A DNA stretch of 8,031 nucleotides, taken from the NCBI GenBank assembly GCA_002366835.1, contig DFBZ01000050.1, forward strand, positions 6,654 through 14,684, given 5' to 3'. The position numbers were made by a program, and so were the translations under genes. The stretch's first letter is position 1; each line of letters opens with the position of its first letter. This DNA comes from Gammaproteobacteria bacterium UBA3067 (GTDB lineage: Bacteria; Pseudomonadota; Gammaproteobacteria; Pseudomonadales; UBA3067). The notes beneath the pieces were generated by a model, which worked only from the letters and a program-made list of their open reading frames with translations, was not told where the DNA came from and did no database searches. This document shows, piece after piece, positions 6,612 through 8,031 of the stretch.

Positions 6612-6974
6612 TTATGAGGATAAAGCATTTTCAATGGTGCTGATGAGGATGGACTCCTCAACTGGCTTTATGAGGTAGTCCTTCGCCCCCTGTCTTTTAC
6701 CCCAGACGCGGTCAGTTTCCTGGTCTTTTGTTGTGACCATAATAACCGGAATATGGGCTGTTTGATCGTTTTTCGTTAGCTGCCGGGTTGCTTGAAAACC
6801 ATTCAGGCCAGGCATCACAACATCCATCAGAACGAGGTCGGGTAGCTCTTTTTGTGCAACGTTAACGCCGTCCGCGCCATCAGTGGCTTCGATAACGTCA
6901 TGGCCATGTTTTTCCAGGATGGACTTTAGTTTGAACATTTCGGTTGGCGAGTCATCAACAATTAATACGCGCAT
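6612..6974 (-). CDS. pilH: PilH, single-domain response regulator
   Basis: A 120-residue stand-alone CheY-like receiver with no output domain. The acidic pocket is D7 and D8, the phospho-acceptor is D51 in VLMDVVMPGLNG, the switch Thr is T81 and the conserved Lys is K103 in YLIKP. The stretches DDSPTEM, MPGLNGFQATRQLTK and VTTKDQETDRVWGKRQGAKD are diagnostic for PilH rather than a generic receiver. In P. aeruginosa PilH is one of two receivers served by ChpA and generally opposes PilG, acting through retraction or as a phosphate sink. It lies 49 bp after pilG and 12 bp before pilI. An AGGA with a 7-nt spacer supports the start. Confidence 0.96.
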   Translation of the reverse strand: MRVLIVDDSPTEMFKLKSILEKHGHDVIEATDGADGVNVAQKELPDLVLMDVVMPGLNGFQATRQLTKNDQTAHIPVIMVTTKDQETDRVWGKRQGAKDYLIKPVEESILISTIENALSS

Positions 6975-7023
6975 GTTTCTGTCCTGTTGTTAGGGTGCTG
7001 GTTAAAAGAAGTGGGGGCTTTTT

Positions 7024-7407
7024 TTATCTTTGTGCGTGATCTCTGATAGCACCCAGGAGCTCGTCCTTGCTAAATGGTTTCGTTAAATACTGATCAGACC
7101 CCACAACGCGTCCTTTTGCTTTATCAAATAAGCCGTCTTTGCTCGATAGCATGATGACAGGCGTATTTTTAAAGGAGCTGTTGTTTTTGATAAGAGCGCA
7201 TGCCTGGTAGCCATCCAGGCGAGGCATCATGATATCCACAAAAATAATATCTGGTCTGTTGTCCGCGATTTTCGCAAGCGCATCAAAGCCATCCGTTGCA
7301 GTTATAACGGTACACCCTGCTTTTTTGAGTAATGTTTCAGCGGTTCGACGAATGGTTTTACTGTCGTCGATTACCATCACTTTTAAACTGTTAAAATCAT
7401 CTGCCAT
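7024..7407 (-). CDS. pilG: PilG, single-domain response regulator
   Basis: A 127-residue CheY-like receiver with no output domain. Conserved residues are D14 and D15 (VIDDSKTIRRTAETLLKKAG), the phospho-acceptor D58 in FVDIMMPRLDGYQAC, S88 at the switch position and K110 in YLTKPFSKDELL. Together with first place in the pilGHIJK-chpA order, these features identify PilG. By family, PilG phosphorylated by ChpA promotes pilus extension and adenylate cyclase activity. AGGG with an 8-nt spacer precedes the chosen ATG. It is the promoter-proximal gene of the minus-strand cluster and faces gshB across a divergent 352-bp gap. Confidence 0.96.
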   Translation of the reverse strand: MADDFNSLKVMVIDDSKTIRRTAETLLKKAGCTVITATDGFDALAKIADNRPDIIFVDIMMPRLDGYQACALIKNNSSFKNTPVIMLSSKDGLFDKAKGRVVGSDQYLTKPFSKDELLGAIRDHAQR

Positions 7408-7759
7408 CGGTATTACCCTAACACGATCATTAATTTCAAAACCGCTACCTTAAAATGGCGGGTTCTTTTTATTTAGACTAGTCGTAATCTCAGTGCATGG
7501 CGACAAAATTTTCCGGCCTGCCTCGCAATCTGATGAACTTTTCTCAAGGCTGAGGTCTATCTGTAAACAAACTCAGGGTGATAAACGCATTTCCGCAAAA
7601 TCCAATAAGCGTGTAAACTTTTGACCTTTTATGAATTTACGCTCGTCTCCTTCATCGCGGCAAATGGATTGAGTACTTTTATCCTGATAATAAGCTTGTA
7701 TGGCCCAATTTTTTGTGGCCAGCGCTTCTATGATTTGCCCCTCACGCTAAGTTAAGACT
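7408..7759. other. Divergent intergenic region between pilG and gshB
   Basis: This region must carry the leftward pilG promoter and the rightward gshB promoter. I found no credible gene in it, only reading frames of about 13 codons. It includes a weak imperfect hairpin at 7440-7464 followed by a T-run on the plus strand. A short inverted repeat TGGCC/GGCCA lies at 7701-7721. No clear pilG promoter could be chosen; TTGGAT, then 16 nt, then TATCAC on the minus strand (about 7604-7577) is a weak possibility. Confidence 0.6.
7669..7696 (+). promoter_or_regulatory. Candidate sigma-70 promoter for gshB
   Basis: TTGAGT (7669-7674) and TAAGCT (7691-7696) are spaced by 16 bp, about 63 bp upstream of the gshB start codon. 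The -10 keeps the first T, the A and the last T of the consensus. The match is modest, and other weak pairs exist in this AT-rich region. Confidence 0.25.
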
Positions 7760-8031
7760 ATGACAATTAAGCTTGCTGTAATAATGGACCCCATTAACAA
7801 AATTAATACGAAGAAAGACAGCACCTTGGCCATGCTAAAAGAGGCCTCTTTACGACAATGGGAGTTGGTATATTTTGAACAAGGTGATTTGTTCAGCCGC
7901 AGCGGAGATCCGAATGGTATTGGTCGCCCCTTAACGCTTCAGGATGCCGAGCAGTGGTACCAGCTGTCCGAAGAGAAGGAGTATCATCTTGGTGACTTGG
8001 ATTTCATCCTGATGCGTAAAGACCCTCCCTT
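7760..8031 (+). CDS. gshB: Glutathione synthetase, N-terminal part (continues beyond window)
   Basis: Ninety complete codons are visible from the start; a whole GshB has about 316 residues. The N-terminus has the strong family pattern: MDPI at 9-12, KINTKKDST at 14-22, AMLKEA at 24-29, GDLF at 42-45 and LMRKDPP at 84-90. It closely parallels the E. coli enzyme. GshB is a cytoplasmic ATP-grasp ligase that joins gamma-glutamylcysteine and glycine to make glutathione. The ATP-grasp core lies beyond the window. Only a weak purine-rich ribosome site (TAAG) precedes the ATG, but the conserved N-terminal residues fix the start. The gene is divergent from pilG, a neighbourhood shared with Pseudomonas, and has no known functional tie to pili. 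Confidence 0.97.
   Translation, partial: MTIKLAVIMDPINKINTKKDSTLAMLKEASLRQWELVYFEQGDLFSRSGDPNGIGRPLTLQDAEQWYQLSEEKEYHLGDLDFILMRKDPP

Noticed and set aside
7440..7464. Imperfect hairpin followed by CTTTTT, terminator-like on the plus strand
   Set aside because: It needs a bulge, and no plus-strand gene lies upstream for it to end. As a pilG leader structure on the minus strand it lacks a U-run.
7701..7721. TGGCC/GGCCA inverted repeat upstream of gshB
   Set aside because: Five-bp arms around an 11-bp spacer are too weak to call a site.
1..8031. CRISPR arrays, tRNA or rRNA genes, toxin-antitoxin or defence genes
   Set aside because: No regularly spaced direct repeats, tRNA-like sequence or additional gene families are seen. 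The coding content is fully explained by the Pil-Chp cluster and gshB.

Overview
This window carries most of a Pil-Chp chemosensory locus, the chemotaxis-like system that controls type IV pili and twitching motility in Pseudomonas-type Gammaproteobacteria. The order gshB (divergent), then pilG-pilH-pilI-pilJ-pilK-chpA is the one known from Pseudomonas aeruginosa. Moderate GC content, diverged proteins and a small transposon-like insertion suggest a Gammaproteobacterium outside Pseudomonas itself, perhaps a marine Cellvibrionaceae-like lineage. The species guess is inference only.

Layout. Positions 1-2609 (minus) hold the N-terminal third of the giant CheA-type kinase ChpA, which runs off the left edge. 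Positions 2630-3511 (minus) hold the CheR-type methyltransferase PilK, and 3536-5569 (minus) the chemoreceptor PilJ. Positions 5570-6059 are a long non-coding spacer with an operator-like dyad, a probable terminator and a 140-bp MITE-like element with 17-bp inverted ends and a 4-bp TAAA target duplication. Positions 6060-6599 encode the CheW-like adaptor PilI, 6612-6974 the receiver PilH and 7024-7407 the receiver PilG, all minus. Positions 7408-7759 form a divergent intergenic region. Positions 7760-8031 (plus) hold the start of glutathione synthetase, gshB.

How the genes work together (family knowledge). PilJ in the inner membrane senses a surface- or pilus-related cue. PilI couples it to ChpA, PilK methylates the receptor, and ChpA autophosphorylates and passes phosphoryl groups to PilG and PilH, which set pilus extension and retraction and cAMP output.

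What is unusual. I see a familiar system rather than an undescribed one. The notable local features are: (i) the mobile element between pilI and pilJ; (ii) a probable terminator and long spacer that may split the cluster into pilGHI and pilJK-chpA transcription units; (iii) a ChpA phosphotransfer-like helix with Asp where the phospho-acceptor is expected; and (iv) a long, very acidic ChpA linker. Both edge genes are truncated only by the window.
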